Part shown: in pieces, positions 16,329-23,942 of the stretch
Layout: each line of letters opens with the position of its first letter
How positions within the stretch are numbered: position 1 is the first letter of the stretch
Assembly: GCF_002086125.1 (NCBI RefSeq)
Contig: NZ_MVHG01000052.1
Span: 1-35,302 of the forward strand
DNA: 35,302 nt
From: Mycobacterium arosiense ATCC BAA-1401 = DSM 45069
Lineage (GTDB): Bacteria; Actinomycetota; Actinomycetes; Mycobacteriales; Mycobacteriaceae
Direction of reading: 5' to 3'
The notes under the pieces: generated by a model
What the model saw: only the letters and a program-made list of their open reading frames with translations
What the model was told of the DNA's origin: nothing
Databases searched by the model: none
Program-made: the position numbers and the translations under genes

Positions 16329-17056
16329 GTGAGCATCCCGTCGGGCCCGGCCCGCCAGCGGGCGACTCGGCGGACGCAGCCGTCGACCATCTCGGTGAGG
16401 ATCCGCTCGCCCTCGACGGCGGTGGCGTTGGTCGGGTCGCCCAGCACGCCGACCGGGCTGACCGCCGCCACTCCCCCGCGGCGCATCGACCCCAGCAACT
16501 CGGGCAGGGGTGCGGTGTTGCCGGCGACCCGCCGATCGGTCCGGACGTCGGCCGGCGAGATGTGCAGCAGCACCGATGTTTCGGTATGGCCGGCGTGGGC
16601 GTCGCCGCCGGAGGTCAGGCAGGGGCACCAACCGGCGTCGCGGTCCTCGACGCGCAACAGGGCCACCGCGGCGCGCAACGCGGCGACATTGCCGCCGTGG
16701 CCGTTGACGAAGACGATCCGCTGGGCCCATCCGGCCGCTGACCTGCCGTACTCGACCAGCAGCGTGGTCAGCACCTCGGTACCCAGCGAGATGGTTCCGG
16801 CGAAGCTCTGGTGCTCGCCGCTGGCTCCGTAGGCGAGGGCCGGCGCCACCAGCCACCCGTCGCCGAGGCGGGCTCGAGCGCCGCGGGCAACCGCCGTGGC
16901 GATCCGAGTGTCGGTGTCCAGCGGCAGGTGCGGACCGTGTTGTTCGGTCGACCCCAGCGGAACCAATACCGCGGCCGCCTCGTTTGACAGCTGGCCCGAC
17001 GTCGCGGTTCCCAATTCGCCGAGTACGGACACTTGGTGATGGTAGGACGAATTCAC
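16325..17056 (-). CDS. mftE: Mycofactocin precursor peptidase MftE (creatininase family)
   Basis: 243 residues from the GTG at 17056 (MNSSYHHQVSVLGELG). MftE is a metal-dependent hydrolase that cuts the modified MftA and releases the cyclised Val-Tyr-derived core (AHDP). The creatininase metal ligands are visible: E38 and H40 in PLGSTEQHGPHLPLDTDT, the aspartate in LDTDT, and H120 in VNGHGGN. The Shine-Dalgarno before the GTG is weak. Unlike most mft junctions, this gene is separated from mftD by 164 bases that carry a palindrome and an A8 tract, so it may have its own control. It overlaps mftF by four bases. Confidence 0.95.
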   Translation of the reverse strand: MNSSYHHQVSVLGELGTATSGQLSNEAAAVLVPLGSTEQHGPHLPLDTDTRIATAVARGARARLGDGWLVAPALAYGASGEHQSFAGTISLGTEVLTTLLVEYGRSAAGWAQRIVFVNGHGGNVAALRAAVALLRVEDRDAGWCPCLTSGGDAHAGHTETSVLLHISPADVRTDRRVAGNTAPLPELLGSMRRGGVAAVSPVGVLGDPTNATAVEGERILTEMVDGCVRRVARWRAGPDGMLT

Positions 17057-17220
17057 CTGGCGTGCACCAATTGTTGAAGCTTCAAGAAGATTTTTTTTCT
17101 CCGGTCGTTCATCGGACGTTCGAATCGGGGCTCGTCCGTCACGGTTACCCCGCCCGTACCACGATTTTGCGTGAGCGTCACTTAACCCGGATAAATCCGC
17201 CCGGGATAACCGAGCTTCCG
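17057..17220 (-). promoter_or_regulatory. mftD-mftE spacer with palindromes and A8 tract
   Basis: The spacer contains the perfect palindrome TTGAAGCTTCAA (17074-17085), 18 bases before the mftE start. On the minus strand an A8 run (17098-17091) precedes it. A second palindrome, CGGATAAATCCG, lies at 17188-17199 just after the mftD stop. No gene is present. It is a plausible internal promoter, operator or RNA-processing site; which of these is unknown. Confidence 0.45.
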
Positions 17221-18417
17221 CTAAACCCCGCCGCCGGAGGGCACTCCCAGCGCGCGGGTGAAACCCGGGGGCACCAGGATGTGGTCTCCTCCGAGCTCAC
17301 CCACCGAGGAGAGTCCCAGACCCATCAGCGCCGAGTCGATGCCGCCGCGCAAGATGTCGAGCACGTTCTCCACACCCGCTTGCCCGGCCGCGGCCAGCCC
17401 CCACAGGTAGGCCCGGCCGATCATCACCGCGCGCGCCCCCAGCGCCACCGCCTTGACGACGTCGCTGCCGCGCCGGATACCACCGTCGAGAACCACCTCG
17501 ATCTGATCGCCGACGGCCGCGGCCACCGCGGGCAGGGCCCGAATCGAGGCCGGGGTGCCGTCCAGATTGTTGCCGCCGTGGTTCGAAACCGAAATGGCCG
17601 AAACCCCGGCATCCACCGCCCTTTTGGCGTCGTCGACGCGCATCACGCCCTTGAGCATGAATGGCCCGCCCCACAGCTCCCGCAGCCAGGCGATGTCCTC
17701 CCAGGTCGGCGGCGGCGTGCCCATCCATTCCCCGTACGCCTGGAAGAACGGGGGGCCGGGCTCGCCGCGGCGGCCCTGATTGGGCACGCGCAGCTCCGGG
17801 GACCGCATGGTCTTCGCCCACTGCAGCAACCACCGCGGCTTGGTGATGACCTCCGGGCTCATCTTGACGATGGTCTTGAAGTCCATCTTTTCCGGGATCG
17901 ACGGGCTGCCCCAGTCGCGGCCGTGCGAGAAGCTCCAGTCGGTGGTCACGATCAGTCCGACGGCCCCGGCCGCCCGGGCGCGCTCGACCCGCGCGGCGAT
18001 GGCGTCGCGATCACCGAGCCAGTACACCTGGAAGAACACCTTGGGGTTCGCCGCGATGACCTCTTCGATCGGCTTGCTGGCGAACGAGGACAGCCCCATG
18101 GCGGTGCCGCGTGCGGCGGCGGCCCGCGCCACGGCGACCTCACCGTCGGGGTGCACCGCCTGCACGCCCGTCGGCGAGATCAGCACCGGCAGCGAAATGT
18201 CTTGCCCCATAACGCAGGTCGACAAATCGCGCTTTTCCTGCGCGCCGATGACGTGCGGCGCGAATCCCAGTTCGCTGAAGGCTGCCACGTTGTCGGAGAC
18301 CGTGACGCCCTTTTCGCTGGCCGCGATCAGCGACGAGTACGCCGACTTCGGCAACCGGCGCTTGGCGCGTTGCTGCGCGATGGCGACGGTCTCAAACCAT
18401 GCATCGGCCATCGTCAC
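17221..18417 (-). CDS. mftD: FMN dehydrogenase MftD (premycofactocin synthase)
   Basis: 398 residues. MftD belongs to the FMN-dependent alpha-hydroxy-acid dehydrogenase family (once annotated lldD1). It oxidatively deaminates the AHDP intermediate to premycofactocin, creating the redox-active alpha-keto amide. The TIM-barrel features are FASKPIEEV, FFQVYWLGDRDAIAARV, LKGVMRVDDAKRAVDAG with the FMN-contacting lysine 256, the catalytic base H280, and DGGIRRGSDVVKAVALGARAV for the phosphate. The active-site segment reads SNHGGNNLDG, where lactate oxidases usually have SNHGGRQLD; the Arg-to-Asn change fits MftD's different substrate. The GTG start overlaps the mftC stop by four bases (GTGA). Confidence 0.95.
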   Translation of the reverse strand: MTMADAWFETVAIAQQRAKRRLPKSAYSSLIAASEKGVTVSDNVAAFSELGFAPHVIGAQEKRDLSTCVMGQDISLPVLISPTGVQAVHPDGEVAVARAAAARGTAMGLSSFASKPIEEVIAANPKVFFQVYWLGDRDAIAARVERARAAGAVGLIVTTDWSFSHGRDWGSPSIPEKMDFKTIVKMSPEVITKPRWLLQWAKTMRSPELRVPNQGRRGEPGPPFFQAYGEWMGTPPPTWEDIAWLRELWGGPFMLKGVMRVDDAKRAVDAGVSAISVSNHGGNNLDGTPASIRALPAVAAAVGDQIEVVLDGGIRRGSDVVKAVALGARAVMIGRAYLWGLAAAGQAGVENVLDILRGGIDSALMGLGLSSVGELGGDHILVPPGFTRALGVPSGGGV

Positions 18418-19631
18418 ACCGGGCTTTCGTTACACATGCGCACCGGCGGCGCCACCGGCGTGTCGGCCGGCGGCCGCGGCGACAGGGTGAGCGGCACCGG
18501 CTGGCGGATGCGCTTCTCGCGGGAGTGATCGGCCCGGGGGCGCGGCGTCTGTCGGTCGTGGGCCAGCGCCGTCGCGCTGTGCCCCTGGACGCATTCGGGG
18601 TCCGGCCCGTCCAGCGGCAGCCCGGTGAAGAATTTGGCGGCCATGCATCCGCCCCGGCAGCTGTCGTAGTGCCCGCAGCTGCCGCAGGCGCCGGCCGACT
18701 GGGGCTCGCGCAGCTGGCGGAACAACGGGGCGTTCTTCCAGACGTTGGCGAAACCAGTCCCAAAACCGGTGTCGGTCAACACGTTTCCGGCCAGGAAGCG
18801 GTCGTGGATGGCGAACGGGCAGGCGTAGACGTCGCCGACCGGGTCGATCAGGCACACGACGCGGCCGGCGCCGCACATGTTCAGGCCGGCCAGGGCGCCG
18901 GATTGGCCGAGCGGGGCGAGGTGGAAGAAGGAGTCGCCGGTGAGCACCCGCTCGCCCTTGGCCACCAGCCAGTCATACAGCTGGACTTGTTGGTCGGCGG
19001 TGGGGTGCAGTTCTTCCCAGACGTCGGCGCCACGCCCGGACGGGCGCAGCCGGGTGATGCGCAGCGTGGCGCCGTAACGGCTTGCCAACGCGGCGAAGTC
19101 GTCGAGCTGGTCGACGTTGTGCCGGGTGACGACCACCGAGATCTTGGCGTCGGAGAAACCGGCATCGCTAAGGTTTTGCAGCGCCCGCACCGCCATGTCG
19201 AACGACCCGGGTCCGCGCACGGCGTCGTTGACCTCGGCGGTGGCGCCGTCCAGCGAGATCTGGACGTCGACGTAGTCGCTGGCCGCCAGCCGCGCGGCCA
19301 CCTCGGGTGTGATCCGCACGCCGTTAGTGGAGAACTTCACCCCGACGTGGTGCTCGGTCGCATAGTCGACGAGTTCCCAAAAGTCCGGGCGCACAGTCGG
19401 TTCCCCGCCACCGATGTTGACGTAGAACACCTGCATGCGTTCCAGCTCATCGATGATGTCCATGCACTGACGGGTGGATAGCTCCCGCGGGTCCCGCTTG
19501 CCCGACGAGGACAGGCAGTGCACGCAGGCCAGGTTGCAGGCGTACGTCAGCTCCCAGGTGAGGCAGATGGGTGCGTCGAGCCCGTGCTCGAATTGCTCGA
19601 TCAGTCGCGGGACGGGGGCCGCTGTTGTCAT
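18414..19631 (-). CDS. mftC: Mycofactocin radical SAM maturase MftC
   Basis: 405 residues. MftC oxidatively decarboxylates the carboxy-terminal tyrosine of MftA and then forms a carbon-carbon bond with the preceding valine. The radical SAM cluster is C32-x3-C36-x2-C39 in YACNLACVHC, and GGGEPTV (75-81) supports SAM binding. The SPASM domain has cysteines at 253, 260, 271, 316, 319, 325, 329 and 347 for the auxiliary clusters. After residue 355 the tail is basic and Pro-rich, without recognised function. GGGAGG lies about seven bases before the ATG at 19631, which overlaps the mftB stop (ATGA). The set mftA-mftB-mftC is diagnostic for the pathway. Confidence 0.97.
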   Translation of the reverse strand: MTTAAPVPRLIEQFEHGLDAPICLTWELTYACNLACVHCLSSSGKRDPRELSTRQCMDIIDELERMQVFYVNIGGGEPTVRPDFWELVDYATEHHVGVKFSTNGVRITPEVAARLAASDYVDVQISLDGATAEVNDAVRGPGSFDMAVRALQNLSDAGFSDAKISVVVTRHNVDQLDDFAALASRYGATLRITRLRPSGRGADVWEELHPTADQQVQLYDWLVAKGERVLTGDSFFHLAPLGQSGALAGLNMCGAGRVVCLIDPVGDVYACPFAIHDRFLAGNVLTDTGFGTGFANVWKNAPLFRQLREPQSAGACGSCGHYDSCRGGCMAAKFFTGLPLDGPDPECVQGHSATALAHDRQTPRPRADHSREKRIRQPVPLTLSPRPPADTPVAPPVRMCNESPV

Positions 19632-19936
19632 TGGTTGTCCTCCCGGGGCACCAGCATGTTGGAGTCGACGAGCACGCCCAGCGCATGCAGGTACGGCGCC
19701 TGCGCGGCGTCCTGAACTCCCGCCGCGCGGCAGGCGGACCGGACGTCGGGATGGTCGGCCAGCGACCGCACCACCGTAAGGATGGTGCGGTTCTTCAGAA
19801 ACGACAGCTTGCGGGTACCGAAGTGATAAAGCAGCGCGCCGAACGGTTCCGGACGAACCGCCACCTGCGGGTGCAGTCCCCAGCCGCGATCAGGATCGAA
19901 CGAGGTCGCCGTCCGGGCCGCTGCGGGCGCGGGCAC
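19628..19936 (-). CDS. mftB: Mycofactocin peptide chaperone MftB (RRE protein)
   Basis: 102 residues from the GTG at 19936, two bases after the mftA stop. MftB is a small PqqD-like RiPP recognition protein that binds MftA and presents it to MftC. The conserved block VAVRPEPFGALLYHFGTRKLSFLKNRTI is complete, followed by a helical region and DSNMLVPRE. The frame is open to a GTG at 19954, but that codon lies inside the mftA core codons and the later GTG matches the family amino terminus better. The stop overlaps the mftC ATG by four bases. Confidence 0.94.
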   Translation of the reverse strand: MPAPAAARTATSFDPDRGWGLHPQVAVRPEPFGALLYHFGTRKLSFLKNRTILTVVRSLADHPDVRSACRAAGVQDAAQAPYLHALGVLVDSNMLVPREDNQ

Positions 19937-19938
19937 GG

Positions 19939-20028
19939 TCAGTAGACCCCGCACATGCCGTCGATCGACACCTCTTCGACCAGGGTCTCGGTGACGAGTT
20001 GGGTGTCAGTTTCGGTCTCGTGGTCCAC
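19939..20028 (-). CDS. mftA: Mycofactocin precursor peptide MftA
   Basis: 29 residues from a GTG at 20028, too short for routine gene finding. The peptide begins MDHETETDTQLV, is strongly acidic, and ends VEEVSIDGMCGVY. The last two residues, Val-Tyr, become the cofactor core and the IDGMCGVY tail is the family hallmark. MftB binds the leader, MftC modifies the tail and MftE cuts it off. AAGG precedes the start. The sequence appears identical to the M. tuberculosis peptide as I recall it, which suggests strong constraint. It is the first gene of the mft operon and is divergent from mftR. Confidence 0.97.
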   Translation of the reverse strand: MDHETETDTQLVTETLVEEVSIDGMCGVY

Positions 20029-20126
20029 GGGCCTTGCCTTTCGTGCGGTCTTGACAACGATGGGATCTGAGTCACACTCGCCGTCAGAATATGGCATCGA
20101 GTGCCGAAATGGAAGGGCGGGGTCCG
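20029..20126. promoter_or_regulatory. mftR-mftA divergent control region
   Basis: This 98-base region separates the divergent mftR and mftA starts. It holds the palindrome GAGT-CAC-ACTC at 20069-20079, inside a looser inverted repeat CTGA...TCAG (20067-20087). On the minus strand TATTCT just upstream of it could be a -10 for mftA, which would place the palindrome at the start site. On the plus strand TTGACA occurs at 20051-20056 without a good partner. MftR is known to repress the mft genes, with long-chain acyl-CoA as inducer; assigning this palindrome to it is my inference. Confidence 0.45.
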
Positions 20127-20723
20127 ATGATGCCGCAGCCGCGGGTGGGCAGGCGCCGCTCGACCACCCCGCACCACATCACCGACGTCGCCATCGACAT
20201 GTTCAGCGCGCGCGGCTTCGCCGACGTGAGCGTCGACGACGTCGCCCAGGCCGCGGGCATCTCGCGCCGGACGTTGTTTCGGTACTACGCGTCCAAGAAC
20301 GCCATCCCGTGGGGCGACTTCGACAATCATCTTGCCCACCTTCGTGATTTGCTCGACAACGTCGATTCCGACGTGCGCCTGGGCGATGCGCTGCGCGCTG
20401 CGCTGTTGGCGTTCAACACTTTTGACGAATCCGAGACGGCCCGGCACCGCAAGCGCATGCGGGTGATCCTGCAAACCGCTGAACTGCAAGCGTATTCGAT
20501 GACGATGTACGCGGGCTGGCGCGAGGTGATCGCCGGATTCGTGGCTCGCCGCCTGGACTGCAAGGTGACCGATCTGCTGCCCCAGACCGTCGCCTGGACG
20601 ATGCTCGGTGTCGCGCTGTCGGCCTACGAACACTGGCTCAGCGATGAATCCGTCCCGCTGCCGGTTGCGCTGAGCAACGCCTTCGACGCCGTCGGCGCCG
20701 GGCTGGATGGGCTGGGCCGGTGA
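20127..20723 (+). CDS. mftR: TetR-family regulator MftR
   Basis: 198 residues from the ATG at 20127 (MMPQPRVGRRRSTTPHHI), with GGAAGG upstream; an earlier ATG at 20091 has no ribosome binding site. The TetR helix-turn-helix is ITDVAIDMFSARGFADVSVDDVAQAAG then SRRTLFRYYASKNAIPWGDF, typical of regulators that respond to lipid-like ligands. MftR represses mycofactocin synthesis in M. smegmatis. The carboxy-terminal domain is helical and about 150 residues long. The stop overlaps the GTG of the DUF2332 gene (GTGA), so the two are co-transcribed. This equals Rv0691c in position and size. Confidence 0.94.
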   Translation: MMPQPRVGRRRSTTPHHITDVAIDMFSARGFADVSVDDVAQAAGISRRTLFRYYASKNAIPWGDFDNHLAHLRDLLDNVDSDVRLGDALRAALLAFNTFDESETARHRKRMRVILQTAELQAYSMTMYAGWREVIAGFVARRLDCKVTDLLPQTVAWTMLGVALSAYEHWLSDESVPLPVALSNAFDAVGAGLDGLGR

Positions 20724-21775
20724 CGGCCGAGCACCTGGTGCACACCTTGCGGTCACAGGGCAAATTCTGCGCCTCGTCGGGCTCGAGCATGTATGGCGAT
20801 CTGTTCGAACTGGTGGCCCGCGACGTCGAGGCCGGCGGCGTGTTCGCGACCGTCCTGGCCGGGCGCGAGGACGCCCCGTCGCGCGATGCGGTGCCGCTGC
20901 GGTTGCTCGGCGGGTTGCACCGGTTGGTGCTCGACGGCCGGGCTGCGCGGTTGCGTCGCTTCTACCCCAGCACCGGCGGCGTGTGGGATGCCGGCCGGGC
21001 GTGGCCGGAAATCCTGGACACCGCGGTCAGTCACGTGGCGGCGCTGCGCGCGTCGCTGGGCCAACCGCCGCAAACCAACGAGGTGGGCCGGTCGGCCGCG
21101 CTGGTCGGCGGACTGCTGCACATCAATCACGAATTCGGCCTGCCGATCCGGCTTTTCGAGATCGGATCGAGTGCGGGGCTGAACCTGCGTGCGGATCACT
21201 ACCGCTACCTCTTCGCCGGCGGCCAGTGGGGACCGGCCGGCTCACCGGTGATGATCGACGACGCGTGGCGCGGCGCGCTGCCGCCCGGCCGCGACCTGCC
21301 GATCGTGGTGCGTCGTGGGTATGACATCGCGCCCATCGACGTCGGGACCACCGACGGGGAGATGACGGTGCTGAGCTACGTATGGCCCGACCAGGACGCC
21401 CGGTTGGCCCGGCTGCGCGGCGCCATCGAGGTAGCCCGCCGGGTCCCGGCGGCGCTCGAGCGCAAGACGGCGGCCGACGCGGTCGCCGGCCTGACGCCGG
21501 CCGACGGTGCGTTGACGGTCTTGTGGCACTCGATCACCTGGCAGTACCTGTCCACCGAGGAACGCGGCGCGGTGCGCGCCCACGTGAACGCGCTCGCGGC
21601 GCGGGTCGACGCGCGCTCACCGTTCGCCCACCTCACGATGGAACCCACGCGCGCCGGCCCGGGCGCACCGATCAAATTCGTGGTGCGCGCCCGCGTCTGG
21701 CCCGACGGCGATCCGCGGCTGCTGGGCGAATGCCATCCGCATGGTCCGCCGGTGGACTGGCTCAGGTCCCCATGA
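20720..21775 (+). CDS. DUF2332 protein (Rv0690c-like), function unknown
   Basis: 351 residues from the GTG at 20720, overlapping mftR by four bases. It matches the DUF2332 family and the position of Rv0690c. The segment RLFEIGSSAGLNLRADHY (about 148-165) resembles a glycine-rich nucleotide- or SAM-binding loop, and LTVLWHSITWQYLS lies further on. That resemblance is my reading, not an established activity. No signal peptide or membrane helix is seen. Coupling to mftR suggests co-regulation with mycofactocin functions. Its 3' end overlaps that of the aldo-keto reductase on the other strand by 14 bases. Confidence 0.85.
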   Translation: MTAEHLVHTLRSQGKFCASSGSSMYGDLFELVARDVEAGGVFATVLAGREDAPSRDAVPLRLLGGLHRLVLDGRAARLRRFYPSTGGVWDAGRAWPEILDTAVSHVAALRASLGQPPQTNEVGRSAALVGGLLHINHEFGLPIRLFEIGSSAGLNLRADHYRYLFAGGQWGPAGSPVMIDDAWRGALPPGRDLPIVVRRGYDIAPIDVGTTDGEMTVLSYVWPDQDARLARLRGAIEVARRVPAALERKTAADAVAGLTPADGALTVLWHSITWQYLSTEERGAVRAHVNALAARVDARSPFAHLTMEPTRAGPGAPIKFVVRARVWPDGDPRLLGECHPHGPPVDWLRSP

Positions 21776-22622
21776 AGGTCATCGGGTCGTGCAGCACGCG
21801 GGTGCCGTCGTGCAATCCCTCGATGGCCGCCATGTGCTCGGGATCCAGGGTGAAGTCGAACACGTCCAGGTTCTGGGCGACGCGTTCGGGCTTGGACGAC
21901 CGCGACACAACGACGTTGTCCAACTGCAGATTCCAGCGCACCAGCACCTGCGCGGGTGTGCGGTCGTACTCGGCGGCGATGGACGTCACCACCGGTTCCT
22001 CGATCAGCCGGCCGACGCCCAGCGGGCTGTAGGACTGCGTCGTCACATCGTGCAGGGCGTGGGCCTGGCGCAGCTCGGCCTGGTTGAGGCGGGGGTGCAG
22101 CTCGACCTGGTTCACCGCGGGCACCTCGTCGGTTTCCTCGATGACCGTGGCCAGCAGTTCCTCGGTGAAGTTGCACACGCCGATCGAGCGCACGTACCCC
22201 TCGTCGCGGGCCACCTTCATGCCTTCGAAGCTCTCCACGTACTTGCCCAGCTTCGGCGCCGGCCAGTGGATCAGATAGAGGTCGAGGTAATCCAGCCCGA
22301 GTCGATCCAGGCTCTGCTTGCACGATTCCTGCGCGCTGTCGAAGCCCTGCTTGGAGGTGCCCAGCTTGGTGGCGACGAACAACTCCTCGCGGGGAATGCC
22401 CGAGGCGGCGATCGCACGGCCGACGGCTTCCTCGTTCCCGTAGGAAGCGGCGGTGTCGATGAGGCGGCAGCCGGCCTGCAGCGCCGCGAGTACCGAGCTT
22501 TCCGTCTCCTCATCGGACAGCTTGGCCACCCCCAAGCCGAGCACGGGCATCTTCGCCTCGTCATTGAGGGCGACGGTCGGAATCGCGCTGGGCGAGCTGT
22601 AAGTCTCATCTATCACTGACAC
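21762..22622 (-). CDS. Aldo-keto reductase
   Basis: 286 residues from the GTG at 22622, or 284 from the GTG at 22616; the choice is uncertain because no strong Shine-Dalgarno is visible. AKRs reduce aldehydes and ketones with NADPH. The start of the barrel VALNDEAKMPVLGLGVAKL is followed by the catalytic residues Asp and Tyr in DTAASYGNE, Lys in VATKL and His in LIHWP. SIGVCNFTEELL and PVVTSIAAEYDRTPAQVLVRWNLQ are further family blocks. It closely resembles the M. tuberculosis Rv2971 type from memory. It has no counterpart at this place in the M. tuberculosis locus. It diverges from the IMPase gene across a 485-base spacer. Confidence 0.92.
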   Translation of the reverse strand: MSVIDETYSSPSAIPTVALNDEAKMPVLGLGVAKLSDEETESSVLAALQAGCRLIDTAASYGNEEAVGRAIAASGIPREELFVATKLGTSKQGFDSAQESCKQSLDRLGLDYLDLYLIHWPAPKLGKYVESFEGMKVARDEGYVRSIGVCNFTEELLATVIEETDEVPAVNQVELHPRLNQAELRQAHALHDVTTQSYSPLGVGRLIEEPVVTSIAAEYDRTPAQVLVRWNLQLDNVVVSRSSKPERVAQNLDVFDFTLDPEHMAAIEGLHDGTRVLHDPMTFMGT

Positions 22623-23107
22623 TTGCCAATCACCTGCCTGCCAATGTGGATTACTGGATTTTCCGGATAAAAACGACGATTCGGCGGCGGTCATCGAGCG
22701 CCGGCGGTTGCGCCGACCTACCGCATGGTGCGACGGCCCCCCAACATCGTTCGCCTGCAGACAGTAATGGAGCCTGGCAAGCGGTGCACGATACATCGCG
22801 AGGCAGGACGGCACAGCAAATTTCGTCGAGCCGAACCGGTACGTATTTCCAGCACAATGACTTTGGCGTCTCCGGTAATGGCAATTGTGTGACACCGACT
22901 ACAGTGGCGTTCCGCTGTTGCCGCAAGATTGCGGAACCTTGCCTTTAGTGAGGTGACTCACTGTCGAATTAGGCTGCGGCATATGCCCAATTCGCGTGAT
23001 TTCGCTTTCGGGGTGCTGCGGAGCGCGTGCGCGACGCGAAATCGCCGATCCCGTATGCTCAAAAAACGCCGAACGCACGCCAACCCCGGAAGCGAGGCAA
23101 GGTGTCC
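22623..23107. promoter_or_regulatory. Divergent AKR/IMPase spacer rich in inverted repeats
   Basis: A 485-base spacer with lower GC than its neighbours and no supported gene. Inverted repeats cluster at 22909-22962: GTTCCGC (22909-22915) pairs with GCGGAAC (22931-22937); CCGCAAGATTGCGG is a tight palindrome at 22921-22934; and AGTGAG-GTGA-CTCACT is perfect at 22947-22962. The last resembles an operator for a dimeric repressor. Promoter positions were not resolved. Confidence 0.5.
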
Positions 23108-23935
23108 ATGAAGACAATGCAAGAGCTTTTCGAAATCGCCTGGCAAGCAACGCAAATCGGTGCCGCCACACTCAAGAAGTCGCAGCCCGGTTCGGTGCAG
23201 CACAAGGGTGACCGTGACACGGTCACCGACGTAGACCTCACGATCCAGCGCGACATCGCCGCCTACCTTGCCCAGATCACGCCCGATATCGCGCTGCTGG
23301 CCGAGGAGTCCAAGCAACAGCCGGACATCGAAAGTTCAGAGTGGCTCTGGGTTCTTGACCCCATCGACGGGACGTCGAACTTCGCCCACGGCCTGCCGTT
23401 GTGCGCGGTATCGCTGGCCCTGCTGCACGCCGGGCGCACTGTGGTGGCCATCACCCACGCTCCCCTGATCGGCAGGACCTACCACGCCGTCGAGGGCAAA
23501 GGCGCGTTCGCCAACGGGCAGCGGATCACCGCCAGCGCCACCGACAGCCTCAGCGCAGCCATCGTGTCCCTCGGCGACTACGCCGTCGGCCACGACGCCG
23601 GCCGGCTCAACGAGCACCGGCTCGCGCTCACCGCCGAGCTGGTGCCCCGGGTCGAGCGAATCCGGATGATCGGCGCGGCGACGCTGGACCTCGCCTTCGT
23701 CGCCGAGGGCGCCCTGGACGCCTGCGTGATGATGTCCAACAAACCGTGGGACACCGCCGCGGGGACCCTGATCGCCCGCGAAGCGGGCGCGCAGCTCACC
23801 GACGCGCACGGCAACCCGCACACGCACAAATCCGCGTCGACCATCGTCACCGCGCCGGGCATCGCCGAACAACTCGCCACGGTGATCAACAACACTGAGG
23901 TCCCCAGCGACCGGTACGCGGCGGCCGTCGGCTAG
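23108..23935 (+). CDS. Inositol monophosphatase family phosphatase
   Basis: 275 residues from the ATG at 23108; a GTG at 23102 is an alternative. This family uses magnesium to remove phosphate from inositol phosphate, fructose-1,6-bisphosphate, histidinol phosphate or 3'-phosphoadenosine compounds. The metal site is clear: E66-E67 in LLAEESK, the DPIDGTSNF motif with D84 and D87, and D215 in PWDTAAG. The closest mycobacterial relatives include ImpA, SuhB, CysQ and HisN, but I cannot say which subfamily this belongs to. It ends seven bases before the end of the convergent reductase gene. It is not present at this place in M. tuberculosis. Confidence 0.92.
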   Translation: MKTMQELFEIAWQATQIGAATLKKSQPGSVQHKGDRDTVTDVDLTIQRDIAAYLAQITPDIALLAEESKQQPDIESSEWLWVLDPIDGTSNFAHGLPLCAVSLALLHAGRTVVAITHAPLIGRTYHAVEGKGAFANGQRITASATDSLSAAIVSLGDYAVGHDAGRLNEHRLALTAELVPRVERIRMIGAATLDLAFVAEGALDACVMMSNKPWDTAAGTLIAREAGAQLTDAHGNPHTHKSASTIVTAPGIAEQLATVINNTEVPSDRYAAAVG

Positions 23936-23942
23936 CGGCGGC

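Noticed and set aside
16329..16856. Upstream extension of the mftF frame
   Set aside because: This part reads as Arg/Gly-rich nonsense within mftE. The GTG at 16328 overlaps the mftE stop and starts the conserved protein.
16984..18528. 514-codon plus-strand open frame over mftD
   Set aside because: Antisense to mftD, which has full FMN-enzyme motifs; no ribosome binding site or domain.
22646..22948. 100-codon open frame in the AKR/IMPase spacer
   Set aside because: Composition is not coding-like and it runs through the inverted-repeat cluster; no ribosome binding site is seen.
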